Notes under the pieces: generated by a model
What the model was told of the DNA's origin: nothing
Seen by the model: only the letters and a program-made list of their open reading frames with translations
Database searches by the model: none
Made by a program: the position numbers and the translations under genes
Shown here: piece after piece, positions 17,493-26,250 of the stretch
How the letters are laid out: every line of letters begins with the position of its first letter
Numbering within the stretch: the stretch's first letter is position 1
From: Avidesulfovibrio sp964369685
Lineage (GTDB): Bacteria > Desulfobacterota > Desulfovibrionia > Desulfovibrionales > Desulfovibrionaceae
Direction of reading: 5' to 3'
DNA: 38,101 bases
NCBI GenBank assembly: GCA_964369685.1
Contig: CAYJFB010000023.1
Coordinates: forward strand, 1-38,101

Positions 17493-20400
17493 ATGGCCAA
17501 AAAAATGAAAACCATGGATGGCAATACAGCGGCAGCGCATATTGCTTACGCCTTGAGTGATGTAGCTGCCATTTATCCCATCACCCCCTCTTCAGTAATG
17601 GGCGAATTGGTTGATGAATGGGCTGCGCAAGGGCGTAAAAATCTCATGGATCAAACCGTCTCGGTCTATGAAATGCAATCTGAAGCCGGTGCGGCCGGTG
17701 CCGTACACGGTTCATTGGCAGCCGGTGCGCTCACCAGCACTTTTACGGCATCACAGGGCTTGCTCCTGATGATTCCGAATATGTATAAGATGGCCGGCGA
17801 ATTGCTTCCCGGTGTTTTTCACGTTTCTGCCCGTACATTGGCTTCACACGCACTGTCGATCTTTGGCGACCACCAAGACGTTATGGCTGCACGCCAAACA
17901 GGTTTTGCCTTCCTTTGCTCAAGCTCTGTGCAAGAATCGATGGATATGGCCTTGGTTGCGCATTTGGCTTCCATTGAGTCAAGCATCCCGTTCTGTCACT
18001 TCTTTGACGGTTTCCGTACCTCACATGAAGTACAAAAAATCGAAGTGATTGACTATGAAGAGATTCGCGGTCTGGTCAATTGGGATAAAGTCAACGGCTT
18101 CCGTCAAAATGCCATGAACCCCGAACATCCCCATCAACGCGGTACCGCACAAAACCCCGATATCTTCTATCAAGCCCGTGAAGCCTGTAACGCTTTTTAT
18201 GACGCTGTACCCGCTATTGTGGTCGACGCCATGAAAAAAGTCACGTCAATCACAGGCCGTAAATATCGTCCCTTCGACTATGTGGGACACCCGGAAGCTG
18301 ACCGCGTGATCATCGCTATGGGCTCCGGCTGTGAAGCCATTGAAGAAGTGATTAAATACTTGAACGACCAAGGTCAACGCGTCGGTCTTATCAAAGTGCG
18401 TTTGTTCCGTCCTTTTTCGGCAGAGCATATGCTCAAAGTGTTGCCCTCAACTGTTGAAACCGTCACCGTCCTTGACCGTACAAAAGAACCCGGCGCTCCC
18501 GGCGATCCTTTGTATCTTGACGTTTGCACCGCTTTCATGGAGCACGGCGAAGCACCTCGTGTCCTGGCCGGACGCTACGGCCTCGGCTCCAAAGAATTCA
18601 CGCCATCCATGATCAAAGCCGTGTATGACAACATGTTGAGTTGCGGCCCCAAAAACCACTTCAATGTCGGTATTGTCGATGACGTGACCCATACCAACTT
18701 GGATGTGGAAGAAGAAATCTACACCGTGGCTCCCGGCACCGTACAATGTAAATTCTTCGGACTCGGTGCAGACGGTACCGTCGGTGCAAACAAACAAGCC
18801 ATTAAAATCATCGGTGACAACACCGACATGTACGCACAAGCTTACTTTGCGTATGATTCCAAAAAATCAGGCGGCTTTACCGTATCGCATTTGCGTTTCG
18901 GTCAATCCCCCATTCAATCTACCTACTTGGTCAACCAAGCTGACTACATTGCCTGTCACAAAGCCTCCTATGTCAATGAATATGATGTGCTTGCAGGCAT
19001 CAAAGACGGCGGCGTGTTTGTGCTGAACTCTGCTTGGGATCAAAACGATTTAGAAGCCAACCTGCCCGCGTCCATGAAACGCGCTTTGGCTGCCAAAAAA
19101 ATTCGCTTCTATAATATCAATGCCGTAAAAGTGGCAACCGAAGTGGGTCTTGGCGGACGCATCAATATGATCATGCAAACCGCTTTCTTCAAGCTTGCTG
19201 AAGTGATTCCTTTTGAACAAGCCGTGGCACTCTTAAAAGAATCCATCAAAAAGACCTACGGCAGCAAAGGCGACAAAATCGTCAACATGAACATTGCCGC
19301 CGTTGACAAATCTTTGGATGCGCTTGTTGAAGTGAAAGTGCCCGCCACTTGGGGCGATGCCACAGACGCATGTTGCACCGACAGCGCAACATGTTCTTGC
19401 TCCTGCCACTCCGGCGAACCGGAATATATCTCCAAAGTCGTGCGTCCCATCTTGGCTCAACAGGGCGATACGTTACCCGTGTCTTGCTTTGATGCCGATG
19501 GTAGCGTGCCCCTTGGCACCACCGCTTTTGAAAAACGCGGTGTAGCCATTGCCGTTCCCGAATGGATCACGGAAAATTGTATTCAATGCTGCCAATGCTC
19601 CTTTGTTTGTCCTCACGCCGCCATCCGTCCTATTCTGGCGACCGAAGAAGAACTTGAAGGCGCACCGGAAAGCTTCACGACCAGAGACGCCATCGGTAAA
19701 GAACTGAAAGGTCTCAAATTCCGTATGCAAGTCTACGCCGAAGATTGCTTGGGTTGCGGATCTTGTGCCGATGTGTGCCCCGCAAAAACCAAAGCACTGG
19801 TCATGAAACCACTGGAAACACAAATTGCTGACCAAAAAGTCAATCTGACCTTTGCCGATCACAATGTGGAGTTGAAAGACGATCTCATGGCTCGTCATAC
19901 GCTCAAAGGTTCACAACTCCAACAACCACTGTTAGAATTTTCCGGTGCGTGTGCCGGTTGTGGCGAAACCCCTTATGTCAAACTGCTGACACAGATGTTT
20001 GGCGAACGGATGTTCATCGCCAATGCCACGGGTTGTTCTTCAATTTGGGGTGGTTCTGCACCCACAAATCCCTACTGCACAAACAAAGAAGGCTACGGCC
20101 CCACATGGGGTAACTCCCTCTTTGAAGACGCCGCCGAATACGGCCTCGGTATGTTTGCCGCTTACGACCAACGTCGTGCACGCTTGGCAAACCTCATTGC
20201 CGAAGCCAAAAATATTGAAGGCATCTCTCCCGAACTCAACGAAGCCCTGCAAGGCTGGCTGGATAACAAAGAAGACGCCGAACAATCCCGTACATACGGT
20301 GAACAAATCCTCGGTTTGACTCATGATCTTGACGCCAACGCCGTGATTGAACAAATCTGGGAAATGAACGATCTGCTCACCAAAAAATCCGTCTGGATCT

Positions 20401-21053
20401 TCGGTGGCGACGGTTGGGCTTATGACATCGGATATGGCGGTTTGGATCACGTTTTGGCCTCCGGCAAAAACGTCAACGTGTTGGTGATGGATACCGAAGT
20501 GTACTCCAACACCGGCGGACAAGCTTCCAAAGCCACACCGCTCGGCTCCATTGCCAAATTTGCCGCATCAGGCAAACGCACAGGCAAAAAAGACCTCGGT
20601 CGTATGGTGATGACATACGGCTATGTTTATGTCGCTTCCGTATCTATGGGAGCCAACAAACAACACGTCTTGAAAGTCTTCCGCGAAGCCGAAGCTTTTG
20701 ACGGTCCTTCTATCATTATTGCTTACGCCCCTTGTATCAACCAAGGTATCCGCAAAGGTATGGGTAAGAGCATGGAAGAAGGCAAATTGGCTGTTGATTC
20801 CGGCTACTGGCCGTTGTATCGTTACAACCCTGAGCTGGCCGCAGAAGGCAAAGCATTCAGCCTTGATTCCAAAGCTCCCGACGGCAGCATCTTGGACTTC
20901 TTGGCAGGCGAAAACCGCTTTGCGCAATTGGCACGCACCAAACCCGAAGAAGCCAAAGCTTTGAATGAAGAATTGGCAAAATCCTACGCAGAACGGTATC
21001 AAATCTTGGCTGATATGGTCAACGAAAAGACCGAAGATACCACAGCTGAATAA
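17493..21053 (+). CDS. nifJ: Pyruvate:ferredoxin (flavodoxin) oxidoreductase, single-chain
   Basis: Converts pyruvate and CoA to acetyl-CoA, CO2 and reduced ferredoxin in the cytoplasm. It is 1186 residues from ATG 17493, chosen because AAGGAG lies 9 bases upstream; a longer in-frame reading to TTG 17412 has no such site. The pyruvate/TPP domain opens with YPITPSSVMGELVDEWAAQG. Two ferredoxin-type [4Fe-4S] sites lie at Cys696/699/702/706 and Cys752/755/758/762. The proximal cluster ligands are Cys820, Cys823, Cys848 and Cys1081, and TPP binding includes GDGWAYDIGYGG near residue 973. Two oddities: a cysteine-rich insertion CCTDSATCSCSCH at 627-639, and an extra Cys700 inside the first cluster motif, where Asn is usual. 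It lacks the long C-terminal oxygen-protection extension known from Desulfovibrio africanus PFOR (1232 residues). Confidence 0.97.
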   Translation: MAKKMKTMDGNTAAAHIAYALSDVAAIYPITPSSVMGELVDEWAAQGRKNLMDQTVSVYEMQSEAGAAGAVHGSLAAGALTSTFTASQGLLLMIPNMYKMAGELLPGVFHVSARTLASHALSIFGDHQDVMAARQTGFAFLCSSSVQESMDMALVAHLASIESSIPFCHFFDGFRTSHEVQKIEVIDYEEIRGLVNWDKVNGFRQNAMNPEHPHQRGTAQNPDIFYQAREACNAFYDAVPAIVVDAMKKVTSITGRKYRPFDYVGHPEADRVIIAMGSGCEAIEEVIKYLNDQGQRVGLIKVRLFRPFSAEHMLKVLPSTVETVTVLDRTKEPGAPGDPLYLDVCTAFMEHGEAPRVLAGRYGLGSKEFTPSMIKAVYDNMLSCGPKNHFNVGIVDDVTHTNLDVEEEIYTVAPGTVQCKFFGLGADGTVGANKQAIKIIGDNTDMYAQAYFAYDSKKSGGFTVSHLRFGQSPIQSTYLVNQADYIACHKASYVNEYDVLAGIKDGGVFVLNSAWDQNDLEANLPASMKRALAAKKIRFYNINAVKVATEVGLGGRINMIMQTAFFKLAEVIPFEQAVALLKESIKKTYGSKGDKIVNMNIAAVDKSLDALVEVKVPATWGDATDACCTDSATCSCSCHSGEPEYISKVVRPILAQQGDTLPVSCFDADGSVPLGTTAFEKRGVAIAVPEWITENCIQCCQCSFVCPHAAIRPILATEEELEGAPESFTTRDAIGKELKGLKFRMQVYAEDCLGCGSCADVCPAKTKALVMKPLETQIADQKVNLTFADHNVELKDDLMARHTLKGSQLQQPLLEFSGACAGCGETPYVKLLTQMFGERMFIANATGCSSIWGGSAPTNPYCTNKEGYGPTWGNSLFEDAAEYGLGMFAAYDQRRARLANLIAEAKNIEGISPELNEALQGWLDNKEDAEQSRTYGEQILGLTHDLDANAVIEQIWEMNDLLTKKSVWIFGGDGWAYDIGYGGLDHVLASGKNVNVLVMDTEVYSNTGGQASKATPLGSIAKFAASGKRTGKKDLGRMVMTYGYVYVASVSMGANKQHVLKVFREAEAFDGPSIIIAYAPCINQGIRKGMGKSMEEGKLAVDSGYWPLYRYNPELAAEGKAFSLDSKAPDGSILDFLAGENRFAQLARTKPEEAKALNEELAKSYAERYQILADMVNEKTEDTTAE

Positions 21054-21068
21054 TTGATTTGAGTTGAT

Positions 21069-21108
21069 GGGCGAACAGAACTTTTTAAGAACTGTTCGCC
21101 CTTTTTTT
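21069..21108 (+). terminator. Rho-independent terminator after PFOR
   Basis: GGGCGAACAG (21069-21078) pairs with CTGTTCGCCC (21092-21101), a perfect 10-bp stem followed at once by seven Ts. It starts 16 bases after the PFOR stop and ends about 29 bases before pta, so pta depends on read-through or on its own promoter. Confidence 0.92.
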
Positions 21109-21136
21109 CATTGTATTAAAAAAAAGGTTGCAGGGA

Positions 21137-23236
21137 ATGGCCAATTCTATTTATATTACAGCCACAGAACCCCATAGCGGAAAAATTGCTGTTGTGCTTG
21201 GAATGATGCAAACCATGTTGCGCCATACACAAAAAGTGGCATTTTTTCGTCCTATTGTAGATGTGGCCAAGGGCAAAGATTCAGATACAGCTTTGGTGTT
21301 GAGTTATTTTAACTTGGATATGGATCCGGAAGACACCTATGCCTGCACGTTCAAAGACGCTCGTGAATTAATCAATACACAAAAACATGGGCAACTCTTA
21401 GAACTGATTCTCCATAAATTTCGTCAATTATCAGAAAAATATGATTTTATTGTTGTTGAAGGTACAGAATTTACAGGCGGCAGTGCCTCCTTTGAAGCTG
21501 AATTGAATCTTGAAATAGCCTCAGTCTTGGACAGCCCTTTGGGACTTGTCTGTAGCGGCACGGAACGTGCTGCCGATGAGATTTGCGCCATTACTCAAGG
21601 CAGTCTTGAACTGCTTTTTGAACGTCAACAAGAAATCGGAGCGCTTTTCATCAACCGCGCCAGACTCTCTGATGTAGAAGCCAAAGGGATTGCGGCATGC
21701 ATAGGGAGCAATGCCCCTTCGTTACCGATTTTTGTTTTACAAGAAAACAATATTCTCGCACGGCCTTCGTTGGCGGACGTGCAACGGAGTTTACAAGCCG
21801 AAGTGCTTTATGGTGTTGAATATCTTGATACGCTTGTTGATGATTATCGCACTGCTGCCATGCAGGTGGGTAATTTTTTAGATTATATTGATGACGGTGT
21901 GTTGGTTGTCACCCCGGGAGATCGCTCAGACATTGTGCTTGCGGCGCTGGCTTCACGGGTTTCAAAAACATGTCCAAATATATCGGGTGTGTTACTTACA
22001 GGCGGTTTAAAAGTTTCGCAAAATGTGCTGAAATTGGCTGCCGGCCTTGAAGGCTCACCGACACCCATTCTTTCTGTTCCCGGGCATACCTATACGGTAA
22101 TCATGGCACTGGCTTCGCTCTATGCCAGCATAAAACCCGGTGATACCCGTAAAATCGAAACAGCCTTGCAAGTTTTTGAAAAAGGTGTTGCTGCGGACAC
22201 TCTTGCTCAAACATTATTAACCAGAGAATCCAAACGCGTGACACCACTGATGTTTGAAATGCAATTGAATGCCAGAGCACAAAAACACACCATGCGCATT
22301 GTCTTACCTGAAGGTGAAGAAGAGCGTATCTTACAAGCTGCAGAGATCATAGCACGTCGTGCCGTTGCCAAAATTATCTTGCTTGGCCGTCGTGATATTA
22401 TTCAACGTACAGCGTTTCGAATGGGCTTAAAACTTGAAGGTGTGGATATTATTGAACCTGAACAAGCCAAAAACTTTGAAGATTACGCCAAAACTTACGC
22501 CGAATTACGCCAAAAAAAGGGCGTAACCCTTGAACAGGCCAGAGAAAAAATGCGTGATCCCAACTATTATGCAACCATGATGGTTTATAAAGACGATGCC
22601 GACGGCATGGTTTCAGGTTCAATCAATACCACGGCAAATACGATTCGTCCTGCTTTTGAGTTTATCAAAACACGTCCTGAAGTCTCGAATGTATCCAGTG
22701 TGTTTTTGATGTGTATGCCCGATCGCGTACTTGTGTTTGGTGACTGCGCCGTGATCCCTAACCCCACAGCCGATCAATTGGCAGACATCGCCATATCCTC
22801 AGCACACACAGCAGAAACCTTTGGTATTGAACCGCGTATCGCGTTGCTTTCCTATTCAACTGGAACATCAGGCAAAGGCGCCGACGTGGATGTCGTCATT
22901 GAAGCCACAAATACTGCCAAAGAACGGGCGCCCGAATTGCTCCTTGAAGGCCCCATTCAGTATGACGCCGCTGTTGATTTTGACGTGGCTCGTACAAAAC
23001 TCCCCGACAGTAAAGTGGCAGGGCAAGCGACTGTATTTGTATTCCCCGATCTGAATACAGGCAACAACACCTATAAGGCTGTACAACGCTCAGCAGGCGT
23101 TACCGCCATCGGACCGATCCTCCAAGGACTCAACAAACCGGTCAACGACTTATCAAGAGGTTGTCTCGTACCCGATATCGTTAATACCGTAACCATCACC
23201 GCCATTCAGGCTCAAGCAATAAAAGGTTTAGTGTAA
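21137..23236 (+). CDS. pta: Phosphate acetyltransferase, long (three-domain) form
   Basis: Interconverts acetyl-CoA plus phosphate with acetyl-phosphate plus CoA, linking PFOR to substrate-level phosphorylation. I start it at ATG 21137 (699 residues; E. coli Pta is 714) rather than the in-frame TTG 21128; an AAAAAGG sequence lies 9 bases upstream. The N-terminal domain (about 1-210) is of the dethiobiotin-synthetase-like P-loop type (YITATEPHSGK), followed by a DRTGG domain (about 215-330). The catalytic PTA domain begins near residue 386 (MRIVLPEGEEERILQAAEI) and includes DGMVSGSINTTANTIRPA and the C-terminal NDLSRGCLVPDIVNTVTITA. It lies directly after PFOR, which fits its role. No acetate kinase gene follows; the next gene is convergent. 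Confidence 0.97.
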   Translation: MANSIYITATEPHSGKIAVVLGMMQTMLRHTQKVAFFRPIVDVAKGKDSDTALVLSYFNLDMDPEDTYACTFKDARELINTQKHGQLLELILHKFRQLSEKYDFIVVEGTEFTGGSASFEAELNLEIASVLDSPLGLVCSGTERAADEICAITQGSLELLFERQQEIGALFINRARLSDVEAKGIAACIGSNAPSLPIFVLQENNILARPSLADVQRSLQAEVLYGVEYLDTLVDDYRTAAMQVGNFLDYIDDGVLVVTPGDRSDIVLAALASRVSKTCPNISGVLLTGGLKVSQNVLKLAAGLEGSPTPILSVPGHTYTVIMALASLYASIKPGDTRKIETALQVFEKGVAADTLAQTLLTRESKRVTPLMFEMQLNARAQKHTMRIVLPEGEEERILQAAEIIARRAVAKIILLGRRDIIQRTAFRMGLKLEGVDIIEPEQAKNFEDYAKTYAELRQKKGVTLEQAREKMRDPNYYATMMVYKDDADGMVSGSINTTANTIRPAFEFIKTRPEVSNVSSVFLMCMPDRVLVFGDCAVIPNPTADQLADIAISSAHTAETFGIEPRIALLSYSTGTSGKGADVDVVIEATNTAKERAPELLLEGPIQYDAAVDFDVARTKLPDSKVAGQATVFVFPDLNTGNNTYKAVQRSAGVTAIGPILQGLNKPVNDLSRGCLVPDIVNTVTITAIQAQAIKGLV

Positions 23237-23244
23237 TTTTTTAT

Positions 23245-23273
23245 CTGTCTGGGGAACTTCGTTCCCCAGACAG
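23245..23273. terminator. Strong hairpin between convergent pta and selB
   Basis: CTGTCTGGGGAAC (23245-23257) and GTTCCCCAGACAG (23261-23273) form a perfect 13-bp stem with a 3-nt TTC loop. It starts 9 bases after the pta stop. The downstream T-run on the plus strand is weak (CCTTATTT), and on the minus strand the flank is A-rich. It is probably the pta transcript end and may also serve selB, which ends 112 bases away. Confidence 0.75.
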
Positions 23274-23385
23274 CCTTATTTCTGCGGTGTTATTGAGTGT
23301 CTGATTGTATAACTTAACACCCTGTTTATATAATTGTAAACACAGTTATTTCAATATATTATCGTTTAAAAATTGAAAAGAACAC

Positions 23386-25371
23386 TTATTTGCTTTGACG
23401 CAGTTGTCGTTTGTCACCAATACGAATGGTAAAGCGTTCTTTATCAAAATATTCCAACAAAGGAATGCTGAATTTCCGAGAAAGGCCGTTGGTTAAATCG
23501 CGAAATTGTGCCGGCTCAAGATCTATGTTTTGTTCAAACCATTTGAGTAATTTTTTTTTGATACTATCAATGATTTCTGAATGATAGTACATGCCGTCTT
23601 TGATTTTTATAATCAATCCTTCATCAGTTAAAAGTTTTAGCACAGCCAAAATCTCATTGGCACGTTCCGGCGTTGTTTTCGTTTCATTGAGTTTTTCAAA
23701 CATTTCTTTTAATATTGGTGGTGTCATACCGCCTTCAATAATAAGCTTGCACAGATCGGCTTTAATCGAAGCTTGATCATTTTCAAGAGCCACTTTATGC
23801 GATGCAAGCCGCACCACATCACCTTCAATGATCAATTCACCCGAACGAGTCAAACGTTCAAAAACACAATGAATCAATTTCGGATGTAATCCATTGCTCC
23901 AACTTGAAGCAATGCCTCCAAGCAGAAGAGCTTCACGCGCCATGCCAAGCTTGAGGGGATTTTTTTGATGGAAGACGGCTGCTTGTTTAAGACAAGCGTG
24001 ACAAAGAATTGTAAAACTCTCGATACTTATATAGGCTTTCGCTTCTCGATCAAAACAAATGATTTCTTTACCAACCAGAGGTTGAATAATTTTTTCACGC
24101 TGTTTATTATCAAAATTGGTGAGTACAGAAAGTTGTTTGGCGTTGGCTCCTTGTGTGCCTCTCAATGCGATTTGTCTTTGAACAAAAAGACGTTGGGAAG
24201 CGATTTCCTGTGACATGGCATGTTGTGGTAAAGTGATAAGACTAGCAATCAATTCCGGCGTATATGCACTGCGCCGTAACGGTAGACCAAAGGGATTTAA
24301 CACGACACCGCCTGCAACAGTGCGGAGCGGCGAAAACGTACGTATAACACAATGATCACCAAAAACACCAACCATAGGTGTACTAAAACGCACTTCACAC
24401 AACGCTGTTTCACCGGCAACCAATTTGTCACGATCCATAAAATACAATCGAGCCGTCAGTTCCCGTGCACCATGATGAAAATGGATTTCTGTCCTGTGGC
24501 GCAGCGGACGTGGGGATGAAGACAAACACACCAATCGCACAAGCCAACGATCCGAAGGAAACAACGTTTCCGGTACAGCCAATACATCACCGCGTTCAAT
24601 ATCTGAGACCTCTAAACCATGAACATTAATTGCAGTTCGGTTACCGCTCAAGGCGGTTTCGACTTGTTTTCCGTGACTTTGTAAACTGCGTACTTTGGTG
24701 GTACGTCCCGTTGGCAAAACCTCCAGTGTTGAACCAAGACTTACAGCCCCTGAAATCATTGTGCCTGTAACAACTGTACCATGGCCTTTAAGAGTAAAGA
24801 CACGATCCACAGGCAAACGAAATAAATCATTACGTCGTTTCGGTGTCAATTGTTTTGCTTGTTCAGTGATATAATGCCGTAATTCATCGATCCCTTGTTT
24901 TGTCTGTGAAGAAACAGGAAATAAAGGAGCGGCTTCTAAAAATGTGCCTTGCAGGGTATTGCGAATGTCTTCCAAAGCAAGTTCTAACCATTCTAATTCA
25001 ACCATATCAAGATTGGTAACAGCCACAAAACCATGTCGAATACCGAATAACGCACAATTTTCTAAGTGTTCGCGTGTTTGTGGCATCACACCTTCATCGG
25101 CAGCAATAACCAACATCACAAAATCAATACCTGAAGCACCCGCAACCATATTTTTAACAAATTTTTCATGACCGGGAACATCAACAATACCAAGGCGTTG
25201 CGAAGACTCTCCTTCATTACTTGGCAAATCGACATGAGCAAAACCCAGCTCAATAGTGATACCGCGACGTTTTTCTTCTTCTAAACGATCACAATCAATA
25301 CCAGTCAAAGCACGTACAAGACTTGTCTTACCGTGATCGATATGTCCTGCAGTTCCCATGACAACAGCCAT
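23386..25371 (-). CDS. selB: Selenocysteine-specific translation elongation factor SelB
   Basis: GTPase that brings Sec-tRNA to UGA codons marked by a SECIS RNA hairpin. It is 661 residues from ATG 25371, chosen because AAGGAG lies 5 bases upstream; an in-frame extension to 25425 lacks one. The EF-Tu-like G domain shows G1 GHIDHGKTS (9-17), effector region RGITIELGFAHVDLP and G3 DVPGHEKF (64-71). G4, usually TKxD in SelB, is read here as TNLD (119-122). Domains II and III follow. The C-terminal 250 residues are winged-helix repeats that bind SECIS RNA. Its presence implies selenoproteins elsewhere in the genome; selA, selD and the Sec tRNA were not found in the window. Confidence 0.95.
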   Translation of the reverse strand: MAVVMGTAGHIDHGKTSLVRALTGIDCDRLEEEKRRGITIELGFAHVDLPSNEGESSQRLGIVDVPGHEKFVKNMVAGASGIDFVMLVIAADEGVMPQTREHLENCALFGIRHGFVAVTNLDMVELEWLELALEDIRNTLQGTFLEAAPLFPVSSQTKQGIDELRHYITEQAKQLTPKRRNDLFRLPVDRVFTLKGHGTVVTGTMISGAVSLGSTLEVLPTGRTTKVRSLQSHGKQVETALSGNRTAINVHGLEVSDIERGDVLAVPETLFPSDRWLVRLVCLSSSPRPLRHRTEIHFHHGARELTARLYFMDRDKLVAGETALCEVRFSTPMVGVFGDHCVIRTFSPLRTVAGGVVLNPFGLPLRRSAYTPELIASLITLPQHAMSQEIASQRLFVQRQIALRGTQGANAKQLSVLTNFDNKQREKIIQPLVGKEIICFDREAKAYISIESFTILCHACLKQAAVFHQKNPLKLGMAREALLLGGIASSWSNGLHPKLIHCVFERLTRSGELIIEGDVVRLASHKVALENDQASIKADLCKLIIEGGMTPPILKEMFEKLNETKTTPERANEILAVLKLLTDEGLIIKIKDGMYYHSEIIDSIKKKLLKWFEQNIDLEPAQFRDLTNGLSRKFSIPLLEYFDKERFTIRIGDKRQLRQSK

Positions 25372-25707
25372 GTTTACTCCTTTTTCAATAAAATGATCTC
25401 TATTGATTGTTTGAGCTCTGACCAAATGTCAAAACTCTATACGGTCTTCTTGGATGATCTGTGAAGTTTTTTGTTTTGTTTAATAGAAGGAAAATGATTT
25501 TTTATATTCTATTCTATAGTCTAAGATGAAATATTTGTCAAGAATATTGTTTAAGGAAGAAGTCTATTCTACTATAAAACACGGTTTTCCCCAAGGTAAC
25601 AAGAATCCGAGAAAAACCGATCCCACAACAAGGAATCTGAGGGAGCCAGAGGCAGTGCCTCGCCTCGTAAGGTTTAGCTCCCCCGAGAAAATAAAACGTG
25701 AACAGCC
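25372..25707. other. Spacer upstream of selB with GC-rich structured segment
   Basis: 336 bp. The half next to selB is AT-rich and should hold the selB promoter. The other half, 25561-25690, is noticeably richer in G and C and contains nested inverted repeats (GGGAGC at 25641-25646 with GCTCCC at 25677-25682, and GAGGCAGTGCCTC between them). I looked for the Sec tRNA here, a plausible neighbour of selB, and could not fold one. A 61-codon plus-strand frame has no features and is not called. Confidence 0.45.
25641..25682. repeat. Nested inverted repeat (stem-loop) downstream of the YhcH-like gene
   Basis: The outer stem GGGAGC/GCTCCC encloses GAGGCAGTGCCTC, itself a hairpin. It lies 25-66 bases beyond the stop of the minus-strand gene. 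There is no T-run, so a simple terminator is unlikely. The form resembles intergenic REP-like palindromes, but a genome-wide copy count would be needed. Confidence 0.4.
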
Positions 25708-26172
25708 TTAGGCTTGAAGTTTTTCCACAGGTATTTTAACAACCAATTTACGAATCGGTGCCGGTTTATCGTGTGGTGCCACAATAGGCATGTGTGCTTC
25801 CCACGGCATGACAAATATAAAATCACCGGGGAGCAACGCGATTTTACTCGGTTCACACTGAGGAGCGACATGAAAACCCAGATCTTTGGTTTCATCAAAA
25901 GGATCTTGTAACGGCAAATCTTTCACAGGCGTGACATACATCCATTCTTCACCTTCAAGAACCACATGAATGTCGGCCATAAGGCGGTGCGATTCAAAAA
26001 GACAACTTTCAAATGTTTTGGTGTCACGGTTTGTAAAGCCTATATGACACCCTGCAACAACGGTGCTTTCATAAATGCTGTCTACTGTTTGTGCAGCAAG
26101 CCAAGTCATGAGTTCTTGCCATACAGGCCCGAGATTATAAAATTTTCCATTTTCAAGATTATCGTAAATCAT
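25708..26172 (-). CDS. YhcH/YjgK/YiaL (DUF386) family protein, NanQ/EbgC-like
   Basis: Small cupin-like protein of 154 residues, the length of E. coli YhcH (NanQ). Members with known activity act as sugar anomerases, for example on N-acetylneuraminate; the substrate here is unknown. Family features seen are MIYDNLEN at the N-terminus, FESHRLMADIHVVLEGEEWM in the middle (conserved His and Glu) and LLPGDFIFVMPWEAHMP near the end. I start it at ATG 26172, with GGGGAG just upstream (short spacing of 3 bases). An in-frame upstream reading to 26223 would run through the argD terminator. It follows argD on the same strand but is separated from it by that terminator. No sialic-acid genes are nearby, so a general sugar-housekeeping role is as likely. 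Confidence 0.85.
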   Translation of the reverse strand: MIYDNLENGKFYNLGPVWQELMTWLAAQTVDSIYESTVVAGCHIGFTNRDTKTFESCLFESHRLMADIHVVLEGEEWMYVTPVKDLPLQDPFDETKDLGFHVAPQCEPSKIALLPGDFIFVMPWEAHMPIVAPHDKPAPIRKLVVKIPVEKLQA

Positions 26173-26200
26173 GTGCTCCCCATATACATTTATAGAGTGT

Positions 26201-26233
26201 AAAAAAATGTTGAGGCATAACAAACCTCAACAT
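26201..26233 (-). terminator. Rho-independent terminator after argD
   Basis: ATGTTGAGG (26207-26215) and CCTCAACAT (26225-26233) form a 9-bp stem; on the minus strand it runs into a tract of Ts (26206-26201). It starts 18 bases after the argD stop and ends only 29 bases before the YhcH-like ATG. Confidence 0.88.
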
Positions 26234-26250
26234 ACTGTACAAACAAGAAA

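Noticed and set aside
19473..20522. Open frames of 141 and 160 codons on the minus strand within PFOR
   Set aside because: They oppose the most conserved PFOR regions (cluster and TPP motifs), have no recognisable domains and reflect PFOR codon usage.
25526..25711. Possible Sec tRNA (selC) or small gene next to selB
   Set aside because: Read on both strands for a tRNA cloverleaf and the long Sec variable arm; stems of the right lengths could not be assembled. The short open frame has no features.
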